Below the pieces are notes generated by a model, which saw only the letters and a list, made by a program, of their open reading frames with translations, searched no databases and was not told the DNA's origin. From Dehalococcoidia bacterium (GTDB lineage: Bacteria; Chloroflexota; Dehalococcoidia; Dehalococcoidales; Fen-1064): a stretch of 45,978 nucleotides of DNA. The position numbers were made by a program, and so were the translations under genes. Shown piece after piece: positions 24,371 to 35,061 of the stretch (the first letter of the stretch is position 1; the number at the start of each line of letters is the position of its first letter). The stretch lies in assembly GCA_011171075.1 (NCBI GenBank), contig DUFD01000045.1, positions 68,835 through 114,812 of the forward strand. The letters are read 5' to 3'.

Positions 24371-27300
24371 TTACCCCCGCTTGCGATATTCCGATAGTGG
24401 TTGGGCGCTGTAGGCCTGCCCACTGCTGATGAGTGTATCTGCCACCGCCCTGGCAGTATCGAGCGAGGTAAAGCAGGGAATACGCTTCTCGGCAGCCGCC
24501 CGGCGTATGTAGAAGCCATCCCTGAGGGCGCTGCCTCCGCCGGTAATGGTATTGAGAACACCATTAACGGTACCGCTCATAATCACGTCGACGACGTTTG
24601 GATGGCCTTCGCTCAATTTCTTGGTTATCATCGTCACCGGCATTCCGAGGACCTCAATCAGTGCCGCCGTCCCCTCGGTAGCATAAAGCTTATAACCTAC
24701 TTCATGCAACTTTCTGATTATAGGTAACGCCTCGGGTTTATCGCGGTCAGCGATACTGAGGAGTATGCCACCCTGTTGCGGCAGCATCAGCCCGGCAGCC
24801 AGCAGTGCCTTGGCCAGGGCAGCATCGAACGTATAGTCTATACCCATCACCTCACCGGTCGACTTCATTTCCGGTCCCAGGTAAGTATCGACCCCGAGCA
24901 ACTTGGACATGGAAAAGACCGGGGCTTTTATGGCTATCAATGATTGCTCCGCAAAGAGACCGGTCTCGTAGCCCTGCTCCTTGAGGCTCTGGCCAAGCAT
25001 AACCTTGACAGCGAGACTCACCATCGGCACACCGGTTACCTTGGAGATAAAGGGTATAGTACGGCTCGCCCGTGGGTTGACTTCCAATACATAGACCGTG
25101 GCATCACGCGCCGTTCTGCCCGGGACAATCACGAACTGGATGTTCATCAGTCCTATGACCTTCAGACCCAGCCCGATGCGGATGGTATAATCAACGATTT
25201 TCCTCACCTCGCCATCTGTGAGGTTTACACCTGGATAGACCGCCATGGAGTCACCACTGTGCACCCCCGCCCGCTCGATGTGCTCCATGATACCGGGAAT
25301 GAAGACACGCTCGCCGTCGGCAACCGCGTCGACCTCCACCTCTTTCCCGACAAGGTACTTGTCAATAAGAAAAGGGTGGCCTGTATCAAGCTCAACCGCC
25401 TGCTGCACATAGCGGATAAGCTCGCTGGCGTTTTGCACAATCTCCATAGCGCGTCCACCAAGGACATAGCTGGGGCGAACCAGTACCGGGTAACCGATAA
25501 GCTGGGCGATATTAAGGGCTTCGTCGAGCGAGGTTACGCCTGCACCAGGCGGCTGGGGAATACCAAGCTCACCGAGGAAGTTCTCAAAACGACGGCGGTC
25601 CTCTGCCAGGTCGATGACCTCGGCACTGGAACCAATCAGCGGCATCCCACTGTGATTAAGCGGTTCTGCCAGGTTGATAGCCGTCTGACCGCCGAACTGG
25701 ACAATCGAGGAGGCGATTTTGCCATTGCCGTTCTCATTCTCCAGAATATCACGCACGCTTTCCTCGTCCAGTGCCTCGAAGTAAAGTCGACTGCTCGTAT
25801 CAAAATCGGTAGAGACCGTTTCCGGGTTGGAGTTGACCATAATGCTCTGGTAGCCAGCTTCCTGCAACGCCCAGGCAGAATGCACACTGCAGTAGTCGAA
25901 CTCAATACCCTGACCGATACGAATCGGCCCGCTACCAATGACGAGGGCCTTGCTCTCCGAAAGCGACCCTGCCTCGTTCTCCTGCTCATAGGTACTGTAA
26001 AAATACGGTGTGGCTGCATCGAACTCGGCGGCACAGGTATCTACCATCTTGTAGACGGGGTGGATATCCAAGTCGTGTCTTAGCTGTCGTACCTGTTCCG
26101 GGAGCCGGTCAGCCAGGGTACCGATTTGCTCATCGGAGAAGCCGAGACGTTTCGCCCGCCGCATCAACTCCGGCGTTAGCTGCTCCGAGAGCAATTTGTT
26201 CTCCATGTCAATTATATTACGCAGCTTGGCCAGAAACCACGGGTCAATATGCGTTTTCTCGGCGATTTGTTCGGGGCTGATACCTCTCCGCAAGACCGCC
26301 ATCAGCGCCCAGAGTCGCAGGTCGTTGGGATGCAGGGGGTATTCATCAATACCCGTGCCCGCCTCCCAGTTGCGGTCTTCCCATAGCAACGACCGCCTTC
26401 CAAACTCCAGCGAGCGCACTGCCTTCTGCAAGGCCGCCTCAAAGGAGCGGTCGATGGCCATCACCTCGCCAGTGGCCTTCATCTGGGTACCGATAACGCG
26501 GTCGCCTGAGGCAAACTTGTCAAAAGGCCAGCGTGGGATTTTAACGACGACGTAGTCGAGGGCCGGTTCAAACGAGGCCATCGTCTTGCCGGTGACGGCG
26601 TTGGGGATTTCATCAAGGTGCTTGCCCACGGCTATCTTGGCGGCAACACGAGCGATAGGGTACCCCGTGGCCTTGCTCGCCAGGGCTGAGCTCCGGCTCA
26701 CCCGCGGATTGACCTCGATTACGTAGTATCTGCTGCTCTTCGGGTCCAGAGCTAGCTGGATATTACAGCCCCCTTCGATACCGAGGGCACGGATAATCTT
26801 AAGGCTGGCCGAGCGCAGGAGCTGGTACTCCTTGTTGGTCAGTGTCTGGCTGGGGGCAACCACAATGCTGTCGCCGGTGTGCACCCCCATCGGGTCGAAG
26901 TTTTCCATGTTACAGATGGTAATACAGTTATCGGCGCCGTCACGCATCACCTCATACTCTATCTCTTTCCAGCCGACCACCGATTCCTCGAGAAGCACCT
27001 GGTGAATTGGGCTGGCCGCCAGTCCCACAGGCACAACTTGCTCAAGCTCAATCCAGTTATTGGCAAAGCCACCGCCGGTGCCGCCGAGGGTATAGGCAGG
27101 GCGTATTATCAACGGCAGGCCAATCTCCTTGGCCACCCGGCGGGCTTCCTCCATACTGGTGACGGTGGAGCTCCTCGGCACCGGCTCCCCGATTTGAATG
27201 AGCATCTGTTTGAAAAGCTCGCGGTCCTCTGCCTTGCGGATGGTATCTATCGGTGTGCCCAGACTGCGGACATTATACTCATCAAGGACACCGGCATTAT

Positions 27301-27607
27301 GGAGGTCAACCGCCATGTTGAGGCCGGTCTGACCGCCGAGCGTGGGCAAGAGACCGTCGGGCCGTTCCCGTCCGATGATGCGGGTGAGCATGTCCACCGT
27401 TAGCGGCTCGATGTAGACGACGTCAGCGATGTCTTCATCGGTCATGATGGTGGCCGGGTTGGAGTTGACCAGCACCGAGACGACCCCCTCCTCGCGCATC
27501 GCCTTGCAAGCCTGGGTGCCAGCGTAGTCAAACTCCGCCGCCTGCCCGATGACGATTGGCCCCGAGCCGATGATTAAGACTTTTTTAGGTTTTTCACTAT
27601 TTCCCAT
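24371..27607 (-). CDS. carB: Carbamoyl phosphate synthase large subunit
   Basis: The product has 1078 residues, full length. Two homologous ATP-grasp halves are visible: the first starts [21 protein letters not shown] and the second [20 protein letters not shown] (about residue 555). An MGS-like allosteric domain closes the protein (from about 940). With CarA it makes carbamoyl phosphate for PyrB and possibly arginine. It is separated from carA by about 285 bases rich in hairpins, unusual in an otherwise tightly packed operon. Confidence 0.97.
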   Translation of the reverse strand: MGNSEKPKKVLIIGSGPIVIGQAAEFDYAGTQACKAMREEGVVSVLVNSNPATIMTDEDIADVVYIEPLTVDMLTRIIGRERPDGLLPTLGGQTGLNMAVDLHNAGVLDEYNVRSLGTPIDTIRKAEDRELFKQMLIQIGEPVPRSSTVTSMEEARRVAKEIGLPLIIRPAYTLGGTGGGFANNWIELEQVVPVGLAASPIHQVLLEESVVGWKEIEYEVMRDGADNCITICNMENFDPMGVHTGDSIVVAPSQTLTNKEYQLLRSASLKIIRALGIEGGCNIQLALDPKSSRYYVIEVNPRVSRSSALASKATGYPIARVAAKIAVGKHLDEIPNAVTGKTMASFEPALDYVVVKIPRWPFDKFASGDRVIGTQMKATGEVMAIDRSFEAALQKAVRSLEFGRRSLLWEDRNWEAGTGIDEYPLHPNDLRLWALMAVLRRGISPEQIAEKTHIDPWFLAKLRNIIDMENKLLSEQLTPELMRRAKRLGFSDEQIGTLADRLPEQVRQLRHDLDIHPVYKMVDTCAAEFDAATPYFYSTYEQENEAGSLSESKALVIGSGPIRIGQGIEFDYCSVHSAWALQEAGYQSIMVNSNPETVSTDFDTSSRLYFEALDEESVRDILENENGNGKIASSIVQFGGQTAINLAEPLNHSGMPLIGSSAEVIDLAEDRRRFENFLGELGIPQPPGAGVTSLDEALNIAQLIGYPVLVRPSYVLGGRAMEIVQNASELIRYVQQAVELDTGHPFLIDKYLVGKEVEVDAVADGERVFIPGIMEHIERAGVHSGDSMAVYPGVNLTDGEVRKIVDYTIRIGLGLKVIGLMNIQFVIVPGRTARDATVYVLEVNPRASRTIPFISKVTGVPMVSLAVKVMLGQSLKEQGYETGLFAEQSLIAIKAPVFSMSKLLGVDTYLGPEMKSTGEVMGIDYTFDAALAKALLAAGLMLPQQGGILLSIADRDKPEALPIIRKLHEVGYKLYATEGTAALIEVLGMPVTMITKKLSEGHPNVVDVIMSGTVNGVLNTITGGGSALRDGFYIRRAAAEKRIPCFTSLDTARAVADTLISSGQAYSAQPLSEYRKRG

Positions 27608-27617
27608 ATATTATTTC

Positions 27618-27851
27618 CCGAGGGGGACACCCCTCTTTACATGCACCCTTTCCCAAGGGGGACACCCCCTTGGCATCCCCCGCTAAGAGGGATTTCACCC
27701 CTCTTAAACTCCCCAAAACGGTGGGGAGGCATTTTCTGAGCACAGGCCCTTCGCACCTCTATGAGAGGGCCAGTTCTACACTCTTGGGATGTCCAAGAGG
27801 AGCTACTCCCCTCTTTTCATTTACTTCCCCTTCCCCTCTGGGGAAGGGGAA
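27618..27851. repeat. Cluster of perfect inverted repeats between carA and carB
   Basis: Within 235 bases there are at least four perfect hairpins: CCAAGGGGG/CCCCCTTGG (27653-27673, loop 3), TAAGAGGG/CCCTCTTA (27684-27706), CTCTTGG/CCAAGAG (27781-27799) and TTCCCCTTCCCC/GGGGAAGGGGAA (27825-27851, loop 3). A fifth, weaker GAGGGG/CCCTC hairpin opens the cluster. The motif AGGGGGACACCCC is repeated twice at the carB side. This resembles a REP- or MITE-like palindromic repeat insertion, or it may modulate transcription and processing between carA and carB. Confidence 0.75.
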
Positions 27852-27892
27852 ACAGGGGATAGGGCCTTCCCCACCGAACAAGAACGCAGAAA

Positions 27893-28987
27893 TCACCCTT
27901 CACCCTTTATCATATTCACAAATCTGTCGAACAGGTAGGTATTATCGTAGGGGCCGGGCGACGCCTCGGAGTGGTACTGGATACTGAATATCGGCAGCTC
28001 CTTATGCCGCAGGCCCTCCACGGTACCGTCATTCAGGTTTATCTGGGTCACCTCAAGCTCATCCGGCAGGGTGGCGGGGTCGACGGCGTAGCCGTGGTTC
28101 TGAGCAGTGATATACACCCGGCCGTCCCTCAGGTCTTTGACAGGGTGGTTGCCACCGCGGTGTCCGAACTTCAGCTTGAACGTCTTTGCCCCAAAGGCCC
28201 TCCCGATAAGCTGGTTGCCGAGGCAGATTCCCATGATAGGCTTTTCCCTGACTAATCCCTTTATCGTCTCCACGATATAGTCGAGCACGGCCGGGTCTCC
28301 AGGACCGGGTGAAAGAATTATGCCATCCGGCCCCATCCCCAGTATCTCGTCAGCCGACGTGGTGCAGGGCACCGCCGTTATCCTGCAGCCCCGACTCCGC
28401 ATCATACGCAGGATGGTGTACTTCAGCCCGCAGTCGAGCACAACGACCCTTGGCAACAAGCCATCACCCGCCTTGTCAGGCTCCCACTCATAAGGCTCAG
28501 GGGTAGTCACCTGCCGGGCAAAATCAATCTCTCCGTAGTCGGGCGCCTTTCTCAACTCCTCTAAGGCCTCCTCCGACGTACGCTCACAGGTCATCATCCC
28601 CATCATCACCCCTACCGAACGCAGGCGGCGTGTTATCGAACGCGTGTCCACTCCACACAGTCCTGGGATATCACTATCGGCCAGGTATTCGTCTATCGTC
28701 CGGGTATTGAGATAGTGGTTTGGCTCAAGGCACTCCTCCCGGACAACAAAGCCCCTTACCTGAATACGCGCCGACTCAGAGTCATCATCGTTGGTGCCGT
28801 AATTCCCGATTAGCGGGTAGGTGGGCACGACAATCTGCCCGGCATACGACGGGTCGGTAAGCATCTCCTGGTAGCCGGTCATGCTCGTATTAAAGACCAC
28901 CTCACCAATGGCTTCAGTCATGGCACCGAAGGAAAAACCCTCGTAGACCGAGCCGTCCGCAAGCACCAGTCTGGCACGTTTTGTCAT
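27893..28987 (-). CDS. carA: Carbamoyl phosphate synthase small subunit
   Basis: The product has 364 residues. The C-terminal class I glutamine amidotransferase has its triad at Cys255 (MGICLGNQL), His339 and Glu341 (QYHSEASPGP). The N-terminal CPSase_sm domain includes GYQEMLTDPSYAGQI. It supplies ammonia to CarB. Its start overlaps the pyrC stop by 4 bases. Confidence 0.96.
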   Translation of the reverse strand: MTKRARLVLADGSVYEGFSFGAMTEAIGEVVFNTSMTGYQEMLTDPSYAGQIVVPTYPLIGNYGTNDDDSESARIQVRGFVVREECLEPNHYLNTRTIDEYLADSDIPGLCGVDTRSITRRLRSVGVMMGMMTCERTSEEALEELRKAPDYGEIDFARQVTTPEPYEWEPDKAGDGLLPRVVVLDCGLKYTILRMMRSRGCRITAVPCTTSADEILGMGPDGIILSPGPGDPAVLDYIVETIKGLVREKPIMGICLGNQLIGRAFGAKTFKLKFGHRGGNHPVKDLRDGRVYITAQNHGYAVDPATLPDELEVTQINLNDGTVEGLRHKELPIFSIQYHSEASPGPYDNTYLFDRFVNMIKGEG

Positions 28988-30288
28988 GCGAGCGAATCGT
29001 CCTTGTAGACTATCTTGCCTCGTGAAATGGTCGCCATCACCTTGCCCTTCAAGGTCCTTCCGGCCAGCGGGGTGTTCCTGCCCTTTGAAGCAAAGGTATC
29101 AGGGTCAACCACCCATTCCTTAGCGAGGTCGACCAGAACCACATCCGCCGGTGCCCCAACGGTTAGCGTGCCCAGTCTGCCGAACCTCTCACCCAGAATC
29201 GACGCTGGAGCACTGGTAAGCCTGGTGATAAGCGTGTCTATCGACACTTGTCCAGAATTTACCAGGCCCATGAGACTACCAAAGGCCGTCTCCAGTCCGA
29301 TTATTCCGAAGGGTGCCTCCTCCAGCCGGAGTGCCTTCTCGGCAACCGTGTGCGGTGCGTGGTCGGTCGCGATAACGTCAATCGTGCCGTCGTTCAGGGC
29401 GTCAACCAGAGCCTCTATATCCCGGCTTGTCCGCAACGGCGGATTTACCTTGGCATTTGTACCATGAGCCACCACTTCTTCCTCGGTCAGGGTCAGGTGG
29501 TGGGGAGTGACCTCGGCCGTGACGGCGATGCCCTCTCTCTTAGCATGGCGAATCAGCCCCACCGAACCGCTCGTGGACACATGAGCAATATGGACTCGGC
29601 CCCCGGTTAACCGGGCAAGCTCAAGGTCGCGGGCAACCACGTTCTCCTCAGCCGCCGGAGGTATTCCCTTGAGTCCCAGTCTGGCCGAAACGATACCTTC
29701 GTTGAGAATACCACGCCCACTCAGGGCCTTGTCTTCGCAGTGTTCAATAACCGGCAGCCCGAGAATGTGACTCGACTCAAGAGCCCGGCGCATCAGGTCT
29801 GCATTAGCCACCGAATCACCATCGTCACTAAAACCAACGACACCGGCAGAGGCCAGGTCGGCCATATCCACCAGCTCTTCGCCCTGCCTGCCCCTGGTGA
29901 TGCATCCCACCGGAAGCACCCGAACCACCGCCTCTTTAGCCGCCTTCGCCAGAACAAATTCTACGCTTTCCCGGTTGTCGAGAGGCGGGAGTGTGTTAGG
30001 CATGCAGCAGACAGTGGTAAAGCCGCCATTTGCAGCCGCCTGTGCCCCGGTAGCAATCGTCTCCTTTTCTTCAAAACCGGGCTCGCGGAAATGGCAGTGT
30101 AAATCAATGAACCCCGGAACGACAAACAGTCCCCGCGCAGAGATAATATCGCAGTCTGTCTCCGGCGGCATCATCCTGGTCTCACCAAGCCAGGAGATTA
30201 CACCGTCTTTGATAAGCAGACTCCAGGGTTCGTTAATACCCTGGCCGGGGTCAAATAGCTGGCCGTCCCGGATAAGTAACGGTTTCAC
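28984..30288 (-). CDS. pyrC: Dihydroorotase
   Basis: The product has 434 residues, a class I amidohydrolase. The metal-binding His64 and His66 lie in GFIDLHCHFREPGFE, and VIATDHAPH carries the catalytic Asp. It cyclises carbamoyl aspartate to dihydroorotate. It overlaps both neighbours by 4 bases (pyrB upstream, carA downstream), so the three genes are translationally coupled. Confidence 0.96.
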   Translation of the reverse strand: MKPLLIRDGQLFDPGQGINEPWSLLIKDGVISWLGETRMMPPETDCDIISARGLFVVPGFIDLHCHFREPGFEEKETIATGAQAAANGGFTTVCCMPNTLPPLDNRESVEFVLAKAAKEAVVRVLPVGCITRGRQGEELVDMADLASAGVVGFSDDGDSVANADLMRRALESSHILGLPVIEHCEDKALSGRGILNEGIVSARLGLKGIPPAAEENVVARDLELARLTGGRVHIAHVSTSGSVGLIRHAKREGIAVTAEVTPHHLTLTEEEVVAHGTNAKVNPPLRTSRDIEALVDALNDGTIDVIATDHAPHTVAEKALRLEEAPFGIIGLETAFGSLMGLVNSGQVSIDTLITRLTSAPASILGERFGRLGTLTVGAPADVVLVDLAKEWVVDPDTFASKGRNTPLAGRTLKGKVMATISRGKIVYKDDSLA

Positions 30289-31703
30289 TTCCTGGCCTTC
30301 TTCTTCCCCTCATGTCGACCGGGTTTGAATCCGTTAGCCTCAGCATCGCCCACCGAACCAAATACAATCAGGTTCTCCGGCCTGATTTTTTTCGCCCAGT
30401 AGCTGTCAGCCCGGTGATATCGCTTTGCATCAAGCCTGCCCTCATGCCAGTCACTGCTGGCAATGTACTCTGGCTGGAAGCCGTGCTCGCAATAGACACA
30501 CCGCAGCGTTAGCGGTTCACGACTTACTATCCTGAACTCCGATTTCAGGTACTTGGCCTCACTCTCCTTGGTAGATACGCAGGCCGGGTTGGGACACCTT
30601 GCACCGTAATCTCGCTGGTAAACAGGGTATTCTGGAGTTGGTGCCGATACATCTTCCTCTACCGTAGCAGGGCTTTCCCTGGCACCGAGTAACAGGGCAA
30701 TCAGTGCCATCCTTATCGGCACACCACGCGCCGCCTGTTTGAAGTACATGCTCCGCGGGTCAGCATCTACGTCATAGGCAAGCTCATCGACACGTGGTAG
30801 CGGGTGCATGACGAGTGCCCGCTCAAACCTCTTCCCTTTGAGCAGCTGTTTATCGACGACAGGGTACTTGCCTTCCAGTCCCTGCTCCTCTTCAGTAGTG
30901 ACGAAACGCTCCTTCTGGGGTCTGGTCACATAGAGCGCGTCAACGCCTTTTCCCAGTCTGACTGCAATATTCACGTCCGGCATCATGGCCAGCTGGTGCG
31001 GGCTACTGGGTGTCATGTAGACAGCATCCAGCGGAAATGGAACGCCACTGGTCGTGCGCTCAGGTGTGGTAACGCGCTCCACCTGCCCGCCATACTCAGC
31101 AACCAGCTTCCTGATAATGTTGTCCGGGACTTCCAGGCCCGGACTGGGACAGAACAGCATGTCCGCCCCGAACTTCGCCAGTGCGAATATCAGGGAATGA
31201 ATGGTACGCCCGTATTTCAGGTCGCCCCAGAGGGCAATCTTAAGTCCATGAATGTTCTTCCGCTCTTTCTTCAGTGTATAGAGGTCGCAAAGAGTCTGGG
31301 TAGGATGCTGGTGGCCGCCATCTCCGGCATTTATCACGGGCACATCAGCATAATCAGCAACAACACGGGCCGCACCCTCCCAGGGATGTCGGATAACAAT
31401 AATGTCTGCGTAGCTGCCGACAATCCTGGCAGTATCAGCCAGACTTTCCCCCTTGGCAACCGAGCTTGCCCTGGCATCGGAAACACTGATAACGCTGCCG
31501 CCAAGACGGTGCATCGCTGCCTCAAATGACAACCGCGTCCGTGTGCTCGGTTCGAAGAACAGGCACGCCATGACCTTGCCATGGCAGGTATTAAGCTGCT
31601 CTGCCATCGAGTCCGACATCTCATCAGCTAGAGAAAAAACAGCCTCCATCTCCCCGTATGACAGGTCGTCCACAGTAACCAGGTCTCTGTTTACCAGTGA
31701 CAT
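30285..31703 (-). CDS. pyrB: Aspartate carbamoyltransferase with fused PyrI-like zinc domain
   Basis: The product has 472 residues, about 160 longer than a plain catalytic chain. Residues 1-340 are a normal PyrB: FFEPSTRTRLSFE (carbamoyl phosphate loop), the loop with SVAKGES, HPTQTL and MHPLPRVDEL. Residues 365-410 contain Cys370-x4-Cys375 and Cys402-x2-Cys405 with RCVYCEHGF, matching the zinc domain of the regulatory chain PyrI. The N-terminal allosteric nucleotide-binding domain of PyrI is absent. A Lys-rich tail of about 60 residues follows. It probably forms a trimer stabilised by its own zinc domain, without classic CTP/ATP control. Confidence 0.93.
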   Translation of the reverse strand: MSLVNRDLVTVDDLSYGEMEAVFSLADEMSDSMAEQLNTCHGKVMACLFFEPSTRTRLSFEAAMHRLGGSVISVSDARASSVAKGESLADTARIVGSYADIIVIRHPWEGAARVVADYADVPVINAGDGGHQHPTQTLCDLYTLKKERKNIHGLKIALWGDLKYGRTIHSLIFALAKFGADMLFCPSPGLEVPDNIIRKLVAEYGGQVERVTTPERTTSGVPFPLDAVYMTPSSPHQLAMMPDVNIAVRLGKGVDALYVTRPQKERFVTTEEEQGLEGKYPVVDKQLLKGKRFERALVMHPLPRVDELAYDVDADPRSMYFKQAARGVPIRMALIALLLGARESPATVEEDVSAPTPEYPVYQRDYGARCPNPACVSTKESEAKYLKSEFRIVSREPLTLRCVYCEHGFQPEYIASSDWHEGRLDAKRYHRADSYWAKKIRPENLIVFGSVGDAEANGFKPGRHEGKKKARK

Positions 31704-31738
31704 GATTCTCCTTTCACGATCCTACGAACCATGTCCAC

Positions 31739-32371
<633 letters not shown>

Positions 32372-32386
32372 TTAAAGGCTGTGCAT

Positions 32387-32415
32387 ATTGTATCACAACG
32401 ATTTGATTGTTGCAA
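32387..32415 (-). promoter_or_regulatory. Promoter of the pyr operon
   Basis: On the minus strand TTGCAA (32410-32415) and TACAAT (32387-32392) are spaced 17 bases apart, with a TG one base upstream of the -10 box (extended -10). Transcription would start near 32380, just before the PyrR-binding loop. Confidence 0.75.
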
Positions 32416-32527
32416 TATATCATCTAAGTTCAGGGTAACAGTATGAATGCTCTGTAAAAGCAATCTGAATGCCTGGCAATATCATGCGGCCCAACCCGGA
32501 TACAGCCGCCTTCCAGCTATCGTTCCT

Positions 32528-32557
32528 TTGACATCCCTCAGGTGGCAGGGCTACAAT
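32528..32557 (+). promoter_or_regulatory. Promoter of the aldo/keto reductase gene (copy 1 of a duplicated module)
   Basis: TTGACA (32528-32533) and TACAAT (32552-32557) have an 18-base spacer. The spacer and leader down to the GAAAGGAG site are nearly the same as those in front of the next gene (33473-33502). Confidence 0.75.
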
Positions 32558-32591
32558 GCTCTAAGTCCATTTCTCTACCCGAAAGGAGCTT

Positions 32592-33446
32592 ATGATGGAG
32601 AAGAGACGACTCGGTAAGACGGGACATATGAGCAGCGTACTCACCTTCGGCGCCGCCGCCCTCGGGCAGGTCTCTCAGCAAGAAGCGGACGCTGCTATCG
32701 AACTTGCAGTTAAGCACGGGGTCAACCATTTCGACGTTGCCCCCACCTACGGGGAAGCCGAGTTACGCCTCGGCCCCTGGATGGAGAAAAATCGTAAGGA
32801 AATATTTCTCGGCTGCAAGACAACCGAGAGGAGTGAGGCAGGGGCATGGGAAAGCCTGCAGCGTAGTCTGCAAAGACTCAGAGTGGAGTACTTCGATTTG
32901 TTTCAGTTTCACGGAGTGAATGACCTGGAGACGCTCAATGCAGTACTAGGCCCCGGTGGAGCCCTCGAAGCGGTCCTGAAAGCCAGAGAACAGGGCCTCG
33001 TGCGTTACATCGGCATCACCGGCCACAGGCCGTTTGTCCAGGTAGAAGCGTTGAATCGCTTCCCGTTTGATACCGTCCTCTTCCCTCTGAACCGTGTGCT
33101 GGCTGCCCGTCGCAACGACTACAGCGATTTTTCAATCTTGCTCGACCAGGCCAAGCAGAAGGATGTAGGCATGATTGGCATCAAGGCGATAGCCAAGCGC
33201 CCCTGGCAGTCACCGACACATGTATATCGTACCTGGTACGAACCATTTGACGAGCAGACCGATATCGATAAGAGCCTCTGGTACGCCCTGAGTCAGGGTA
33301 TTACCACCGCACCGATGGCAAGCGACGTATCCCTCTGGCCAATGCTACTCGACTCCGCGGAGAGGTTCCAGCCAATGAATTCAGAAGAGCAAGCAGCAGT
33401 CGTGTTTGAGGCGAGACGCTACCAGTCCATCTTCCCGACAGCCTAG
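32592..33446 (+). CDS. Aldo/keto reductase
   Basis: The product has 284 residues, with a start at ATG 32592 or 32595 behind GAAAGGAG. The family catalytic tetrad is visible: Asp and Tyr in HFDVAPTYGEAE, Lys in LGCKTT and His in FQFHGVND. YIGITGH and the mid-domain GMIGIKAIAKRPW are typical of the bacterial AKR group that often couples to Fe-S proteins, but no C-terminal ferredoxin motif is present. It reduces an aldehyde or ketone with NAD(P)H; the substrate is unknown. It shares a promoter module with the next gene, so the two probably respond together. Confidence 0.9.
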   Translation: MMEKRRLGKTGHMSSVLTFGAAALGQVSQQEADAAIELAVKHGVNHFDVAPTYGEAELRLGPWMEKNRKEIFLGCKTTERSEAGAWESLQRSLQRLRVEYFDLFQFHGVNDLETLNAVLGPGGALEAVLKAREQGLVRYIGITGHRPFVQVEALNRFPFDTVLFPLNRVLAARRNDYSDFSILLDQAKQKDVGMIGIKAIAKRPWQSPTHVYRTWYEPFDEQTDIDKSLWYALSQGITTAPMASDVSLWPMLLDSAERFQPMNSEEQAAVVFEARRYQSIFPTA

Positions 33447-33472
33447 TCCTGAAACGGCCTCCATGCCGTTCT

Positions 33473-33502
33473 TTGACATCTCTCAGGTGTCAGGGCTACA
33501 AT
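33473..33502 (+). promoter_or_regulatory. Promoter of the acyl-CoA synthetase-like gene (copy 2 of a duplicated module)
   Basis: TTGACA (33473-33478) and TACAAT (33497-33502) have an 18-base spacer. The spacer carries TGACA and TGTCA as an inverted repeat (33474-33492), a possible operator between the two boxes. The first copy has an imperfect version. Confidence 0.75.
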
Positions 33503-33537
33503 GATTTAAGTTCAGTTCTTTCCTGAAAGGAGTCCTC

Positions 33538-35004
33538 ATGGCCTGGGACCCTGCGCTAGAAACGGCCTTTCACCCAAAAGTCGTTGCTATGGTTGGTATT
33601 TCGTCGAACGCCCAGCCCGGTATGCGTCGCGGTCCCGGCGGCGCCAATTTTATCACCAGTTACGAACAACTGGGTTTTAAGGGACGCATCCATCCGGTAA
33701 ACCCCAAGGCCACCGAGATTATGGGTCGCAAAGCGTACCCCACCGTCACTTCAATACCCGAAGCGGTCGACCTAGTGGTCGTCTCAGTACCAGCCCAGGC
33801 CTTACCCGAAGTGCTTGAGGACTGCATCACGGCCAATGCCAAAAACATCCACGTATTCACCGCCGGTTTTGAGGAAACCGGCGAGGAAGAACGTATTGAA
33901 CTGGGGCACCGGGTGCGCGAGATAGCCGAGCGCGGCGGTCTGCGTATCATTGGTCCCAATTGCATGGGGCTCTATGTACCCGAGGCCCGTATCGGGTCAT
34001 TTGACCGACTCCCAACGGAAAGTGGACCGGTTGCCTTTATCTCCCAGAGCGGTGGCCACCTCAACTGGTTTTCCCACTACGGTCAGAACTACGGCATCCG
34101 TTTCAGCAAGGCCATCAGCTTCGGTAACGCCTATGTCATCGACAGCACCGACTATCTGGAATACTTGGCCACTGACCCCGAGACCCGTATCATCTGCATG
34201 TACCTGGAGGGAGTGAAAGATGGCCGGAAGTTGCTACGTCAGGTGCGGGCAATCAACCGGACCAAGCCAGTTATCTTGTGGAAGGCAGGTCTCACCGAGG
34301 ATGGGACAAGAGCGGTAGCCTCTCACACTGCTTCGCTGGCTGGCCAAGAAGCCATCTGGCGGGGGTTCTTCACCCAGACCGGTGCTGTGCCGGTAGAGTC
34401 CCTAGAAGAGATGGCAGAAATGGCGATGACCCTTCTTTATGTCAAGGAACCACCCGGGAAGAGGGTGTCCGTTATTGGACTCGGCGGCGGTACCAGTGTT
34501 GCCTCGGCCGATGTATGCAATCGCGAGGGGTTGGATGTACCGGCTCTGACCGTGGAGACCCAGACCGAGCTTAAAAAATTCATCCCGATAGCTGGCTCAA
34601 GCGTGCGTAATCCACTGGATACAGGGCTCGTGTTCCGTAATATTGACGACCTGCAACGGGAAGTCGAGCTGGTAACAACTGACCCCAATATTGACATGCT
34701 CATCATGAGACCCCATCTGGACATGGTAAGTTCTGGTAACTCAGAAGACGCCAGCAAAGTTATCGACTACCTTGTTAATATCTGCCGGAATAATCCTCAC
34801 GGAAAACCAGTGGTACTCGTATTTCACTCCTTCTCCAATGACCCCCAGGAGTTCGAGCTGCGGTCACGACTCCAGGTAGAGCTACCGTGCAAGGGAATTC
34901 CTGTCTACTACTCACTGAACGCAGCCTGTCGTGCCCTGTTCAGGCTGTACGAGTACTACCGCCTCCAGAAGGAACTGGCAGCGGAGAAGGGAATAATGCC
35001 ATAA
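33538..35004 (+). CDS. ADP-forming acyl-CoA synthetase-like protein, alpha part (CoA-binding / succinyl-CoA ligase-like)
   Basis: The product has 488 residues. Residues about 1-140 are a CoA-binding Rossmann domain (VAMVGISSNAQPG, GRIHPVNPKATEIMG); residues about 150-460 are succinyl-CoA ligase-like flavodoxin domains with IIGPNCMGLY, FISQSGGHLNWF and VASHTASLAGQ, where the His matches the phospho-His of the family. The ATP-grasp beta domain is missing, and no beta gene is next to it, so it either needs a partner coded elsewhere or does something else. Enzymes of this family release acyl groups from CoA with ATP synthesis in anaerobes. Confidence 0.85.
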   Translation: MAWDPALETAFHPKVVAMVGISSNAQPGMRRGPGGANFITSYEQLGFKGRIHPVNPKATEIMGRKAYPTVTSIPEAVDLVVVSVPAQALPEVLEDCITANAKNIHVFTAGFEETGEEERIELGHRVREIAERGGLRIIGPNCMGLYVPEARIGSFDRLPTESGPVAFISQSGGHLNWFSHYGQNYGIRFSKAISFGNAYVIDSTDYLEYLATDPETRIICMYLEGVKDGRKLLRQVRAINRTKPVILWKAGLTEDGTRAVASHTASLAGQEAIWRGFFTQTGAVPVESLEEMAEMAMTLLYVKEPPGKRVSVIGLGGGTSVASADVCNREGLDVPALTVETQTELKKFIPIAGSSVRNPLDTGLVFRNIDDLQREVELVTTDPNIDMLIMRPHLDMVSSGNSEDASKVIDYLVNICRNNPHGKPVVLVFHSFSNDPQEFELRSRLQVELPCKGIPVYYSLNAACRALFRLYEYYRLQKELAAEKGIMP

Positions 35005-35061
35005 TTATTGCTTTCGGAATCTTAGTCACCTGATGATTACATCTTCTCGGAGATAGAATAC

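Noticed and set aside
24944-26083. 379-codon plus-strand open frame
   Set aside because: It is antisense to carB, whose ATP-grasp motifs are unambiguous; long antisense frames are expected from the codon bias here.
27608-27892. CRISPR array or coding sequence between carA and carB
   Set aside because: The repeats are palindromes of differing sequence, with no constant repeat-spacer period and no coding pattern.
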